A stretch of 64,000 nucleotides of DNA, taken from positions 186,001-250,000 of the forward strand of contig NZ_FZNR01000009.1 in the NCBI RefSeq assembly GCF_900188005.1, given 5' to 3'. The stretch comes from Actinoplanes regularis. GTDB lineage: Bacteria; Actinomycetota; Actinomycetes; Mycobacteriales; Micromonosporaceae. The first letter of the stretch is position 1; each line of letters starts with the position of its first letter. The notes under the pieces are model-generated. The model worked only from the letters and a program-made list of their open reading frames with translations. It did no database searches and had not been told where the DNA came from. Shown here one piece after another: positions 7,941 to 16,787 of this stretch. Made by a program: the position numbers and the translations under genes.

Positions 7941-10900
7941 ATGACCGAATCCCCCTCTCGCGTCGTCTTTCGCGACCCGCGGCAGAAGCTCGCCACCCGT
8001 GTCTCCGACCTGCTCGCCCGGCTCAGCCCGGCCGAGAAGATCGCCCTGCTCCACCAGCACCAGGCGCCCGTGCCCGCGCTCGGCCTGGCCGGCTTCCGGA
8101 CCGGCACCGAGGCCCTGCACGGCGTCGCCTGGCTCGGCACCGCCACCGTCTTCCCCCAGGTGGTCGGCCTCGCCAGCAGCTGGAACCCGGACCTGCTGCG
8201 CCGCGTCGGCGAGGCGGTCGGCGCCGAAGTGCGCGCCATGCATCACGCGAACCCCGAACAGGTCGGCCTGAACGTCTGGGCACCGGTGGTGAACCTGCTG
8301 CGCGACCCGCGGTGGGGACGCAACGAGGAGGGCTACTCCGAGGACCCTTGGCTGACCGGAGTGCTGAGCACCGCGTACGCCACCGGCCTGCGCGGCGACC
8401 ACCCTCAGTGGCTGCGCACCGCGCCCACGCTCAAGCACTTCCTGGCCTACAACAACGAGACCGACCGCTGCCTGACCAGCAGCAACCTGCCGCCGAGGGT
8501 GCTGCACGAGTACGAACTGCCGGCGTTCCGCCCGGCGATCGAGGCCGGTGCCGCGGTCGCGGTGATGGCGTCCTACAACCTGATCAACGGACGGCCCACG
8601 CACGTCAGCCCGCTGATCAACGAGGTGCTGCGCGGCTGGTCGGTCGAGGACGTCATGGTCGTCGGCGATGCGTACGCCGTCCACAACATCGCCGGTGACC
8701 AGCACTGGGAGGACGACCACGTGGCCGGTTTCGCGGCCGCGCTGCGGGCCGGCGTCGACTGCGTCACCGAGGAGGGCGACGATCCCGCGCCGACGATCGC
8801 CCGGTTCACCTCGGCGCTGGAACGCGGCCTGATCACCGAGTCCGACGTGGACGCCGCGGTGCGGCACATCCTGTCGGTGCGGATCCGGCTCGGCGAGTTC
8901 AACCCCGCGGAGGACCCGTACCGGACGGCCCCTCCCGAGGTGATCGACCGCGTGGCCCACCGGGAGCTGGCCCGGGAGGCGGCGCGCGCCTCGATCGTCC
9001 TGCTCAGCAACGACGGGATCCTGCCCCTGAACCGGTCGGCGGCCGAGCGGGTCGCGGTGATCGGCCCGCTCGCCGACGCGGTCTTCGAGGACTGGTACAG
9101 CGGAACCCCGCCGTATCGCCGAACCCTGCGCTCCGCTCTGGACGACGCCGTCTTCCACGAGGGCGTCGACCGGGTGTCGCTGCGCGGCGCGGGCGGCACG
9201 CTCGCCGTCGTCGACGGCATTCTGCAGATCAGAAGCCTCTCCGGTACGCCGGACAACGCCCTCTTCGACATCCTCGACTGGGGCCAGGAGACGATCTCGC
9301 TGCGCGCCGTGACGAACGGCCTGTTCGTCGGCTTCGACGGAAGGCTGCTGCGCAACGACCAGCCCGGGCCGAACGGGTGGGAGGTCAAGGAGACGTTCGA
9401 ACTCGTGCCGTCCGGGGACGGGACGGCGCTGCGACACCCGCAGTCCGGGTTCTTCCTGCGGGCCGGTGCGGACGGGCTGGTCCGGCCCGACGCCCCGGAT
9501 CTCACCGACGCCACCGTCTTCACCGTCGACGTGCTGGTGGACGGAGTCGCGGCGGCCGCGGCGGTGGCCGCGGACGCCGACGTCGTGGTGCTGGCGCTGG
9601 GCAACCACCCGATGGTCTGCGGACGGGAGACGATCGACCGGCGGGACCTGGACCTGCCGGGCACGCAGGACGAACTGATGCGGGCGGTACGGGCGGTCAA
9701 CCCCCGTACCGTCCTCGCGTTGACCAGCAGTTACCCCTACGCGATCGGCTGGGCGAAGGAGCACCTGCCGGCCGTGCTGTGGTCCGCGCACGGCGGCCAG
9801 GAGCACGGCACGGCCCTCGCCGACGTACTCTTCGGCGCCGAACCGTCGGGCCGGCTGACCCAGACCTGGTACACCGACGACAGCGAACTGCCGGACCTGC
9901 TCGACTACGACATCATCGCCACGGACGCGACCTATCAGTACTACCGCGGGACGCCACTCTTCCCGTTCGGTCACGGGCTCGGCTACACCCGCTTCCGGTA
10001 CGACGACCTCCGCCTCACACTCTCTTCCAACGCCGAGACGCCCTCCAGCGACCGCCTCGCGCCCTCGCCCAACCGCGAGACGCCCTTTTCCAGCGGCCGC
10101 ATCGCGCCCACTTCCAACAGCGAGACGCCCTCTCCCAGCAGCCGCACCGCGCCCACTTCCAACAGCGAGACGCCCACTCCCAGCAGCCACATCGCGCCCA
10201 CTTCCAACAGCGAGACGCCCTCTCCCAGCGGTGAGACGCCCAGTTCCAGCAGCCGCACCGCGCCCACTTCCAGCGGCCAGGTTCGCGCCGACAGCGTGCT
10301 CGCCGTCGGTCCCTCCGGCACGGTCACGGTCAGCGTCGACGTGACGAACGTCGGCGACCGCCCGGGCGACGAGGTCGTCCAGTTCTACACCCGGCAGCAG
10401 CGCTCCCGGGTCAAGCAGCCGCTCCGCCGCCTGCGTGGTCACCAGCGGGTACGCCTCGCCCCCGGCGAGCGGGCCCGTGTCGCCTTCGTCCTGGACGTCG
10501 CCGAGCTTGCGTTCTGGGACGTCACCCGATCCCGCTGGGTGGTCGAGCAGTCCATGCACACCATCGCGGTGGGCAGCTCCAGCCTCGACTGGGCGCTGAC
10601 CGCGACGCTGCGCGTCCGCGGCGAGGTGATCCCGCCCCGCGCCGCCCGCTCCGGCCTGCGAATGATCGACAACGACGGCTACGCCGGCACGACGCCCGTG
10701 GCAATCACCGCCGACCCCGGCGAGGCGCTGCGCAGCGTCGCCCCCGACGCCTGGACCGTCTTCGCCGACGTCGACCTGAACGGCGGCCTCCAACACCTCT
10801 CCATGCTCGCTTCCAGCAGCCTTCCCTCCTCCTCCGCCTCCTCCGTCGCCTCGCTCGAGATCGCCACTTCCGCCGACACGTCTGCTTTCCCCGGCGACGC

Positions 10901-11228
10901 CGGCACGTCCATCTCCCCCGGCGACGCCGGCAGGCCCGCTTCCTCCGGCGACGCCGGCAGGCCCGCTTCCTCCGGCGACGCCGGCAGGCCCGCTTCCTCC
11001 GGCAACGCCGATACTTCCGGCGCCTCCGGCGACGTCGGCACCGTCATCGTGCGCCTGGACGACCCGTTCATCGGTCCTGTCCTGGCCACCCTCACGGTCC
11101 CGCCGGCCACCGGCCGTCTCGACGTCGCTTCCGTGCAGGCGATGATCGGCCCGGTGAGCGGCCTGCACGATGTCTTCGTCTGCTTCGATCGGCCCGGCAT
11201 CGTGGTAGCCAATCTAGCCTTTTCCTGA
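7941..11228 (+). CDS. Large GH3 beta-glycosidase with beta-trefoil-like insert, repeat linkers and CBM-like C-terminus
   Basis: A 1095-residue GH3 enzyme. The TIM-barrel domain carries ALHGVAWLG, WAPVVNLLRDPRWGRNEEGY and the nucleophile motif VVGDAYAV, placing the catalytic Asp at residue 243. Domain 2 continues with EAARASIVLLSNDG and is interrupted at about residues 410-533 by an insert that looks like a fascin/beta-trefoil lobe (ISLRAVTNGLFVGFDG). A Ser/Thr/Pro linker made of 15-residue repeats covers about 694-782, followed by a fibronectin-III-like domain and a CBM6-like domain that holds a second repeat tract. ATG at 7941 follows AAGGA by ten bases; GTG at 7938 is an alternative. I see no signal peptide, so it may act on imported oligosaccharides. 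Likely substrates are beta-glucosides or beta-xylosides. Confidence 0.88.
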   Translation: MTESPSRVVFRDPRQKLATRVSDLLARLSPAEKIALLHQHQAPVPALGLAGFRTGTEALHGVAWLGTATVFPQVVGLASSWNPDLLRRVGEAVGAEVRAMHHANPEQVGLNVWAPVVNLLRDPRWGRNEEGYSEDPWLTGVLSTAYATGLRGDHPQWLRTAPTLKHFLAYNNETDRCLTSSNLPPRVLHEYELPAFRPAIEAGAAVAVMASYNLINGRPTHVSPLINEVLRGWSVEDVMVVGDAYAVHNIAGDQHWEDDHVAGFAAALRAGVDCVTEEGDDPAPTIARFTSALERGLITESDVDAAVRHILSVRIRLGEFNPAEDPYRTAPPEVIDRVAHRELAREAARASIVLLSNDGILPLNRSAAERVAVIGPLADAVFEDWYSGTPPYRRTLRSALDDAVFHEGVDRVSLRGAGGTLAVVDGILQIRSLSGTPDNALFDILDWGQETISLRAVTNGLFVGFDGRLLRNDQPGPNGWEVKETFELVPSGDGTALRHPQSGFFLRAGADGLVRPDAPDLTDATVFTVDVLVDGVAAAAAVAADADVVVLALGNHPMVCGRETIDRRDLDLPGTQDELMRAVRAVNPRTVLALTSSYPYAIGWAKEHLPAVLWSAHGGQEHGTALADVLFGAEPSGRLTQTWYTDDSELPDLLDYDIIATDATYQYYRGTPLFPFGHGLGYTRFRYDDLRLTLSSNAETPSSDRLAPSPNRETPFSSGRIAPTSNSETPSPSSRTAPTSNSETPTPSSHIAPTSNSETPSPSGETPSSSSRTAPTSSGQVRADSVLAVGPSGTVTVSVDVTNVGDRPGDEVVQFYTRQQRSRVKQPLRRLRGHQRVRLAPGERARVAFVLDVAELAFWDVTRSRWVVEQSMHTIAVGSSSLDWALTATLRVRGEVIPPRAARSGLRMIDNDGYAGTTPVAITADPGEALRSVAPDAWTVFADVDLNGGLQHLSMLASSSLPSSSASSVASLEIATSADTSAFPGDAGTSISPGDAGRPASSGDAGRPASSGDAGRPASSGNADTSGASGDVGTVIVRLDDPFIGPVLATLTVPPATGRLDVASVQAMIGPVSGLHDVFVCFDRPGIVVANLAFS
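10099..10233 (+). repeat. In-frame 45-bp tandem repeats in the GH3 gene
   Basis: Three adjacent near-identical 45-base units encode the 15-residue motif (R/H)(I/T)APTSNSETPxPSS, with degenerate partial units on both sides. The unit length is a multiple of three, so copy changes preserve the frame. The tract forms a flexible linker before the fibronectin-III-like domain. Confidence 0.85.
10929..11009 (+). repeat. In-frame 27-bp tandem repeats in the GH3 gene
   Basis: Three 27-base units encode GRPASSGDA, the first two identical and the third with one base change. Related degenerate units precede them (AFPGDAGTSISPGDA). The tract lies inside the C-terminal CBM6-like domain, between two predicted beta strands, so it probably forms an extended loop. 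Confidence 0.85.
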
Positions 11229-11304
11229 CCCGTCGCCGGAGTTGTCCACAGCCCCGAACCGGCGGTCTTCGACTCATCCGCATCGTGACCCTAAGGTCTC
11301 GTTC

Positions 11305-11724
11305 ATGAGCGGATCCCGGGCATCACTCCAGATCGGCGGCACGATCACGGTCGCCGTCCTCGCGGCACTCAGCTGGTTCGGCTGGATGGGCTGGGACAAC
11401 GAGTACACGACGGATCCGGTCACCGGGGCCACCAGCGGTCCGTACGCGGCCTGGCAGGTGATCGGCTGCGCGCTGACCCTGCTGACGGTCTTCGCCGGCG
11501 CGGTGACGGTCGGCGTCCGGCCGGTGTTCGTCTCGCTCGCCATCACCCTGGCCTTCACCGCCGCGTGGACCCTGACCGCGTCCGGCGACGACAGCACCGG
11601 GCTCTACCTCGTCGGCACCGTCCTGGTGTTCGGCGGCCTCGCTGTGGCCACGCTCCTCGCGTCCGTGGTCGCCACAGCGATCCAGCACCGCCGTGGCCAC
11701 GCCGGGGTCGGTGGCCACCAGTGA
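11305..11724 (+). CDS. Small integral membrane protein of unknown function
   Basis: A 139-residue protein with four hydrophobic segments: about residues 8-27, 48-70, 73-92 and 99-122, ending in a short basic tail. I start it at ATG 11305, preceded by AAGG at good distance; an in-frame TTG 63 bases earlier lacks a binding site. No family is recognised. It lies just after GH3 and converges on the cellulase gene, with no evident functional link. Confidence 0.65.
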   Translation: MSGSRASLQIGGTITVAVLAALSWFGWMGWDNEYTTDPVTGATSGPYAAWQVIGCALTLLTVFAGAVTVGVRPVFVSLAITLAFTAAWTLTASGDDSTGLYLVGTVLVFGGLAVATLLASVVATAIQHRRGHAGVGGHQ

Positions 11725-11790
11725 TCCGGATGGGACCCAGCCGTGGCCGCACCGGCCCCGATGCCGCCACGGCTGGGCGTTCCACCCCGG

Positions 11791-13470
11791 TCAGCCGGCC
11801 GTGCCGGTGACCGCGTTCCCGGCGCGGGTCACCTGGTAGGTGACCGTGGCGCCGCTCCAGAAGATGAAGGTCAAGGTAACCGGGGAACCGTCGTTGACCT
11901 CGGCGAAGAAGCCCGGGGTGAGTTTGATGCCGTTCGCGGCGTAGTCCGGCGAGAAGGCGGCGTCGTACTCCTTGTAGGGCGTCCAGCCGTGGGGACCGGC
12001 GTTCGACCCGTCGGCGTAGGTGGCCGTCATCGTGGCCAGGCGGTCACCGTTGAAGGCGGCCGGCAGGCTGAACGCGTCCGTGGTGCCGGTGGCGGCGGAG
12101 AGCACGGGCGTGTCGTAGCTGATGACGTCCAGGCGCCACGGCACACCACGGTTGAAGCGGACGGACAGGGTGCTCTTCACCCCGTACGCCCGGTCCTTGA
12201 GCAATCGGGTCAGCAACCCACCGGTGAGCGTGAGTTGATCGCCCGACAGTGAGTAGTCGACGCCTCGCCGCAGCGCGGCGCGGCCGAGGTACAGGCCGGC
12301 GAAGCCGGTGCCGTTGAGGTTCAGCGTGATCGTCTTGGCGGTGACCGGCGCGGCGGCGGCGTTGAAGACCAGGTCACTCGCCGCAGTGCCGGAACGGGTT
12401 CGCCAACCGGAGCTGAGCTGGCCGTAAAGCTCCGGATCGCGCCAGGTCAACGCGGTGCGGTCGAGGTGCTGGCCGTTGTCCCAGAGCATGGTGGTGACCC
12501 GGTTGAGCCGGGCCTGGTAGCCGAACAGTTCGAAGAACTTGAGCTTCTCCCCCTGTTCGATGGTGCCGGTGCTGCGGTCGAAGCCGAGCAGGCCGTACTC
12601 CCCGATGATCACCGGGATGCCGCGCGCGACGAACGTGTCGCGCACCCGCTGGAACGTGCCGAGCAGATCCTGCTGCGCGGTGGCGTCGAAGCGGTAACCG
12701 CCGGCGACGTTCACGCTGAACGGCCAGTAGCCGTAGTAGTGCACGGTGGCGATCAGGTTCGGGTCGCTCAGCGCGGTGAAGGTGCCGGAGAGCTGGTCGA
12801 GGTACGCCTGGTCGGCCGAGGTATGCAGGGTGGGGAGCACGAGGAGGCGCTTGGCGTTGCCGCCACCGCTGCCGCGCACGATGCCGTGGAACGACGTGTT
12901 CAGCTCGTTCAGCAGAGCCGCGTCGTCCCCGCCGGCCGCGAACTGCGGCTCGTTGACGCTTTCGAGGACCAGTCGCGGCGAGGCGGCGCGGAACTTCGCG
13001 GCGACCTGTCGCCAGATCGCGTTGTACCTGGCCAGCACGGTGTCGTGGTCGGCCGGCATGGAGTTGATCCACAGCCAGGAGTCGTGATGAATATTGATCA
13101 TCACATAGAGGCCGTCATCGAGCGCCCAGCCGACCACCTCCGCGAGCCGGGCCAGCGCCGCCGGGTCGATGGTGTAGTCCGGCGCGGGGCCCAGGTGCTG
13201 ACTCCAGGTCACCGGGATCCGGATACTGCGGAAACCCTGGGCGCGCAGGCCGGCGAGCAGCTCCGGGGTCACCCGCGGGTTACCCCAGGAGGTCTCGTCG
13301 GCGCCGGTGGCGTCGAAGGTGTTGCCGAGGTTCCAGCCGGGCTGCATGGCGGCCACGGCCGCTTCCGCGCTTTTCGGGGCGGCCTGGCTTTTCGGGGCGG
13401 CTTGGACACCAGCGGGCACGGCCAGCGCGAAAGCGGCGGCCAGGGCCAGGCTTAGTAACCTGCCGAGCAT
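11791..13470 (-). CDS. Secreted GH5 cellulase (endoglucanase) with CBM_X2-type domains
   Basis: A 559-residue secreted enzyme. Residues 1-24 form a Sec signal peptide ending VQAAP. The GH5 TIM barrel starts with GWNLGNTFDATG and carries the acid/base Glu174 in LESVNEPQF and the nucleophile Glu291 in VIIGEYGLLG, both intact. It hydrolyses internal beta-1,4-glucan bonds in cellulose or related polymers. After residue 370 come two immunoglobulin-like modules of the CBM_X2 type (ITLNLNGTGFAGLYLG, then YTL-type strands, then an LPAAFNGDRLATMTATYADG module). AAGGAG precedes the ATG by a short spacer. No CebR-like TGGGAGCGCTCCCA box was seen upstream. It stands alone, convergent with the small membrane protein gene. 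Confidence 0.93.
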   Translation of the reverse strand: MLGRLLSLALAAAFALAVPAGVQAAPKSQAAPKSAEAAVAAMQPGWNLGNTFDATGADETSWGNPRVTPELLAGLRAQGFRSIRIPVTWSQHLGPAPDYTIDPAALARLAEVVGWALDDGLYVMINIHHDSWLWINSMPADHDTVLARYNAIWRQVAAKFRAASPRLVLESVNEPQFAAGGDDAALLNELNTSFHGIVRGSGGGNAKRLLVLPTLHTSADQAYLDQLSGTFTALSDPNLIATVHYYGYWPFSVNVAGGYRFDATAQQDLLGTFQRVRDTFVARGIPVIIGEYGLLGFDRSTGTIEQGEKLKFFELFGYQARLNRVTTMLWDNGQHLDRTALTWRDPELYGQLSSGWRTRSGTAASDLVFNAAAAPVTAKTITLNLNGTGFAGLYLGRAALRRGVDYSLSGDQLTLTGGLLTRLLKDRAYGVKSTLSVRFNRGVPWRLDVISYDTPVLSAATGTTDAFSLPAAFNGDRLATMTATYADGSNAGPHGWTPYKEYDAAFSPDYAANGIKLTPGFFAEVNDGSPVTLTFIFWSGATVTYQVTRAGNAVTGTAG

Positions 13471-13952
13471 GGCGCTCCTTCGAGGGGATGGAGGCTTGGT
13501 CTCGGAAGATTATGTTCGGTCGCTGAACTATGTCAATCGGCAGACATGGATGCGGGCCACCTCCGGGGGCGGGGGGACAATCGCCTCACCGAGATGGCCC
13601 GCAGTGTCCGGCCACATCGCACCCGCTCCGTCGTCGAAGGGATCCCGCCAGCTCGCACATAGGCGAACACTCCGTGTTCAACGCACGGAGTCCAGTACTC
13701 GGTGCATTCCGCAAAAAGGCCGACTCGTGGAATGCTGCACCTTTCCCGGAAGCAATTCCGGCGGGCCTCGAGCAGGTCCGGCATGGCTCACTACCTGCAA
13801 CTTTGCAAGTTGCATGCAGTTTCGCTAACGACCCTCCTTTCTGGAATTGGCACACCGAAATCCCGGGTACGCATTGTCCCGGAGCTATTACAGTTCGTAC
13901 TCTGTTGGTCAACTGTCATCGATCGACTTGAGTGCGATGAAGCGGGGCAGCC
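13471..13952. other. Intergenic region with promoters and a 19-bp palindrome
   Basis: About 480 bases between divergent cellulase and GNAT-like genes. It is less GC-rich than the flanks from about 13780 on, as expected for promoter DNA. Short open frames on both strands show no family resemblance and were not called. The one clear structure is the inverted repeat at 13796-13814. Confidence 0.6.
13796..13814. promoter_or_regulatory. 19-bp perfect inverted repeat, candidate operator
   Basis: TGCAACTT and AAGTTGCA are perfect inverted arms separated by TGC. The element lies about 139 bases upstream of the GNAT-like gene at 13953 in an AT-richer stretch. It has no T-run, which argues against a terminator and for a protein-binding site. 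The cognate regulator is unknown. Confidence 0.5.
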
Positions 13953-14540
13953 ATGCTGATCAAAGTCACTGGCCAGATCACCGACGCGGAGATGCTGGAG
14001 GCCGCCTGGGGTCTTTACCTCGAGGCATTCGAGGAGCTCAACTCCCGCGCGGTGCAGCGGCACCTGATGTACCGCTCAGAGTTCGACGAGGTTATGCAGG
14101 ACCCCCGGGTCGACAAGTACCTGGCCCTGGAGATCGACGGCACACTCGTCGGGCTCTCCTGCTACACCAACAACCTGGACGCCATCCCGTTGATCGCGCC
14201 GGCGTACTTTGAACGGCACTATCCCGAGCACTACCACGCCAAACGGATCTGGTACATCGTCTTCGTCGCGGTGAAGCCAGCAGCTCAGGGCCGGGATGCG
14301 TTCGCGCAGATGTCCGAGCAGATGTACCTCGTCGCGGCCACCCAGAACGGTCTGGTCGGCCTGGATGTCTGCTCCTACAACGACGACGTACGGCACATGT
14401 CCCGGGTGTTCCGGCTGCTGATCGGCCGGCTTTGCAATTTCAACATGACCTTCGAACAGATCGACCAGCAGTCGTTCTGGCTCTACAACTTCCCGGCGGT
14501 CGGCGCGGAACATGCCGCCGACCTACCGCGCGCGGCCTGA
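13953..14540 (+). CDS. GNAT-like acyltransferase, putative
   Basis: A 195-residue cytoplasmic protein. Secondary-structure pattern and motifs (ITDAEMLEAAWGLYLEAFEEL, then LALEIDGTLVGLSCYTNN, then WYIVFVAVKPAAQGRDAFAQM) follow the GNAT order of helix, beta strands and a P-loop-like turn, but the acetyl-CoA motif QGRDAF departs from the usual Q/RxxGxG/A, so activity is uncertain. The C-terminal part (SYNDDVRHMSRVFRLLIG) replaces the normal GNAT end and is unlike the neighbouring GNAT. It converges on that GNAT gene with only three bases between stops. Confidence 0.55.
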   Translation: MLIKVTGQITDAEMLEAAWGLYLEAFEELNSRAVQRHLMYRSEFDEVMQDPRVDKYLALEIDGTLVGLSCYTNNLDAIPLIAPAYFERHYPEHYHAKRIWYIVFVAVKPAAQGRDAFAQMSEQMYLVAATQNGLVGLDVCSYNDDVRHMSRVFRLLIGRLCNFNMTFEQIDQQSFWLYNFPAVGAEHAADLPRAA

Positions 14541-14543
14541 CGC

Positions 14544-15158
14544 TCAGACCATAGGCATCCTCCACATAGACCACAGCGGAGGCCCGTCGGGCAGATTGAT
14601 GACGGTGCGGATCCGGTAGCCGTGGCGCAGGTAAAGGTCTCGGTTACGCGGATCGTTGGCCTCCAGGTAAGCCGGGAGACCGGCTTGATCGAGCCGGGCA
14701 TGGTGGCGCTCGAGCAGAGCGCTGCCGATGCCGCGGTTCTGCGACTCCGGGCGGACCGCCAGGAACGCAAGATAGTGGTGCGGCTCGATCGGATGGTTCT
14801 CGTCCAGCGCTAGGTCGAGCTGGCAGGCCCGGTCGAACGCGTCGCCGGCCGCTTCCTTGAGCCGTCGTTCGTAATCCACCGGCGGCGGGATCAGCGACGT
14901 GAGCGGGAACCAGAGCGCCACACCATCCAGCCGGCCGGTGTCCGGATCCGCGGTGGCGTAGACCTCGCCGTGTCGGGTCGCGTGCTCCACGAAGATCTCG
15001 AAGTATCGGGGAGCCTCCTGACGGCGCACCTCCGGGTCGGCGTGCAGCCAGGTAGCCACCGGGCCGTTACGCATCGCCTCAGCGACAAGATCCGTGATCT
15101 CGTCGGTGTCAACCGGGGTGACGTCCCGGATGACCAGTTCCTGGATGGCGTACGTCAT
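14544..15158 (-). CDS. GNAT family N-acetyltransferase
   Basis: A 204-residue GNAT protein. The acetyl-CoA binding motif is clear as LAVRPESQNRGIGSALLERH, followed by YLEANDPRNRDLYLRHGY, the usual NxxxxxxYxxxGF-type end. Such enzymes move an acetyl group to an amine on a small molecule or protein; the acceptor is unknown. It follows the APC permease gene by 24 bases on the same strand and is probably the last gene of the GPP34-permease-GNAT operon. Confidence 0.88.
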   Translation of the reverse strand: MTYAIQELVIRDVTPVDTDEITDLVAEAMRNGPVATWLHADPEVRRQEAPRYFEIFVEHATRHGEVYATADPDTGRLDGVALWFPLTSLIPPPVDYERRLKEAAGDAFDRACQLDLALDENHPIEPHHYLAFLAVRPESQNRGIGSALLERHHARLDQAGLPAYLEANDPRNRDLYLRHGYRIRTVINLPDGPPLWSMWRMPMV

Positions 15159-15182
15159 CAGATTCCTTTCTCGGTCAAACCC

Positions 15183-16787
15183 TCACCAGGAGGGGTAGCC
15201 ACGCGACCCCACCGGTGCCGGCGGCAGCGCGTGCGTAGGGAAGTCGCTCTCGATGGGCTGGAAGTTGACCCGAGTGTCGGCGCCACGGCCGATCGCCGCG
15301 TACACCTCGGGACGGATCTTGCGCATGATCAACGCCCAGCAGAAGCCGATCACCGCGATGGCCGCATAGGCCACCGGGACGATCCAGTTGAATATCGATC
15401 CGCTGGACACCTGCAGCAGTTGACCGAAACCGATGATGGTCGCGGCCAGCACGATGGAGAGCAGGAGGAAGGCGATGAACGGCGCGACGTATGCCCGCCA
15501 GTAGCTCTCCCCCTTCCGCCCACGCTGGAAGAACGCGATGACCGCGGCCGAGGCGGCCCACATCAGGATCAGCACGCCCAGGCCGCCGATGGTGGTCAGC
15601 CAGGCGAACAGGTACAGCAGGGGCTCGAGTTTGAGGACGGCGTACACACTGATCACGACGAGCGCGAGCAGGCTCTGGGTGATCGAGCCGAGCAGCGGAG
15701 CGCCGGTGCGCGGGTGGGTGTAGCCCCAGGCCGACGGCAGCACACCCTCACGGCCAAGAGCGAACTGGTATCGGGCCACCGCCGCGTGGAACGCCAGCAA
15801 CGCGGCGAACACGCTGGTCATGAAGAGCACGTAGCCGATGTCCACCAGGGCGCCCGGCAGATGCGGCGCGACGAGCCGGAAGACGAGATCGGTCTGGTGC
15901 TCGGCGGCTACCGCGGTGATCCGGTCCGGCCCGGTGCTCACCGACATGGCCCAGGCGGAAAGGCCGCACAGCAGGCCGGCGAGCAACACGGCCAGGTGGG
16001 TGGCCCGGGCGATGGTTCGCTTCGGGTCCTTCGCCTCCTCGGAGAGAACCACGGTCGCCTCGAAGCCGACGAACCCGGCGATCGCCAGCACCAGCAGTGA
16101 GCCCACCACCGGGGTGAGCATCGGCGCGGGTGACAGCGTCGCGAAGCTGACGTGACCATCGGCCGGATGCGACACCATAACCAGGTCGTAGAGGAGCACG
16201 ATGGTGATCTCGGCGACCAGTAGCGCGGCCAGCACCTTGCCGCTCAGGTCGACCCAGAGCATGCCGAGCACGGTCACCAGCACCCAGGCGCCGATCGCGC
16301 AGGCGTACCAGGACAGGTTGAGCCCGAGTTCGGCGAAGATGCCCGAGGCCGCGGTACCGAAGAGCCCGAACAGACCGATCTGCATCAGCGAGTACGCCGG
16401 CAGGGCCACGAACGCGGCGCCGACGCCGACCACTCGCCCCAGCCCATGGCTGATGTACGAGTAGAACGCGCCGGAGTTGACAATGTGCCGGCTCATGGCC
16501 ACGAATCCGACCGTGAACAGGGCGAGGATGCCGGCCACCACCAGGTAGGCCACCGGAACCGCGGTGCTGCCCTGGATCGCGTAGATCGCCGAGATGGAAC
16601 CGATGATCACGGTGAGCGGCGCTGCTCCGGCGACTCCGAAGAAGACCACCGAAGCGGTGCCGAGCCGGTTCTGCGCCAGCGCCCGGCTGATGATGTCCGG
16701 CTCGCTGGCAGCTTTGCGTTGGATCAGCAACCGGCCGGCCCACTGGTCGGTGTTGTTGTGCCTGAGTTGGTGCCGCCCGACGCTCAT
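15183..16787 (-). CDS. APC-superfamily amino acid permease
   Basis: A 534-residue transporter with about twelve membrane segments. The first unwound helix motif appears as GVAGAAPLTVIIG, and AGFVGFEATVVLSEEAKDP is the conserved segment of APC amino acid/polyamine transporters. A roughly 60-residue cytoplasmic tail follows the last helix. Substrates are probably amino acids or amines; which ones cannot be read. Its ATG overlaps the stop of the GPP34 gene (ATGA), so the two proteins are made together, an unusual pairing. Confidence 0.92.
   Translation of the reverse strand: MSVGRHQLRHNNTDQWAGRLLIQRKAASEPDIISRALAQNRLGTASVVFFGVAGAAPLTVIIGSISAIYAIQGSTAVPVAYLVVAGILALFTVGFVAMSRHIVNSGAFYSYISHGLGRVVGVGAAFVALPAYSLMQIGLFGLFGTAASGIFAELGLNLSWYACAIGAWVLVTVLGMLWVDLSGKVLAALLVAEITIVLLYDLVMVSHPADGHVSFATLSPAPMLTPVVGSLLVLAIAGFVGFEATVVLSEEAKDPKRTIARATHLAVLLAGLLCGLSAWAMSVSTGPDRITAVAAEHQTDLVFRLVAPHLPGALVDIGYVLFMTSVFAALLAFHAAVARYQFALGREGVLPSAWGYTHPRTGAPLLGSITQSLLALVVISVYAVLKLEPLLYLFAWLTTIGGLGVLILMWAASAAVIAFFQRGRKGESYWRAYVAPFIAFLLLSIVLAATIIGFGQLLQVSSGSIFNWIVPVAYAAIAVIGFCWALIMRKIRPEVYAAIGRGADTRVNFQPIESDFPTHALPPAPVGSRGYPSW

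Noticed and set aside
7761..11168. Long antisense open frame opposite the GH3 gene
   Set aside because: A GC-driven shadow; the plus strand carries the GH3 nucleophile motif and domain series, the minus frame shows only Gly/Val/Arg low complexity.
13530..13931. Short open frames in the cellulase/GNAT-like gap
   Set aside because: No ribosome binding site, no family match and AT-rich promoter-like composition.
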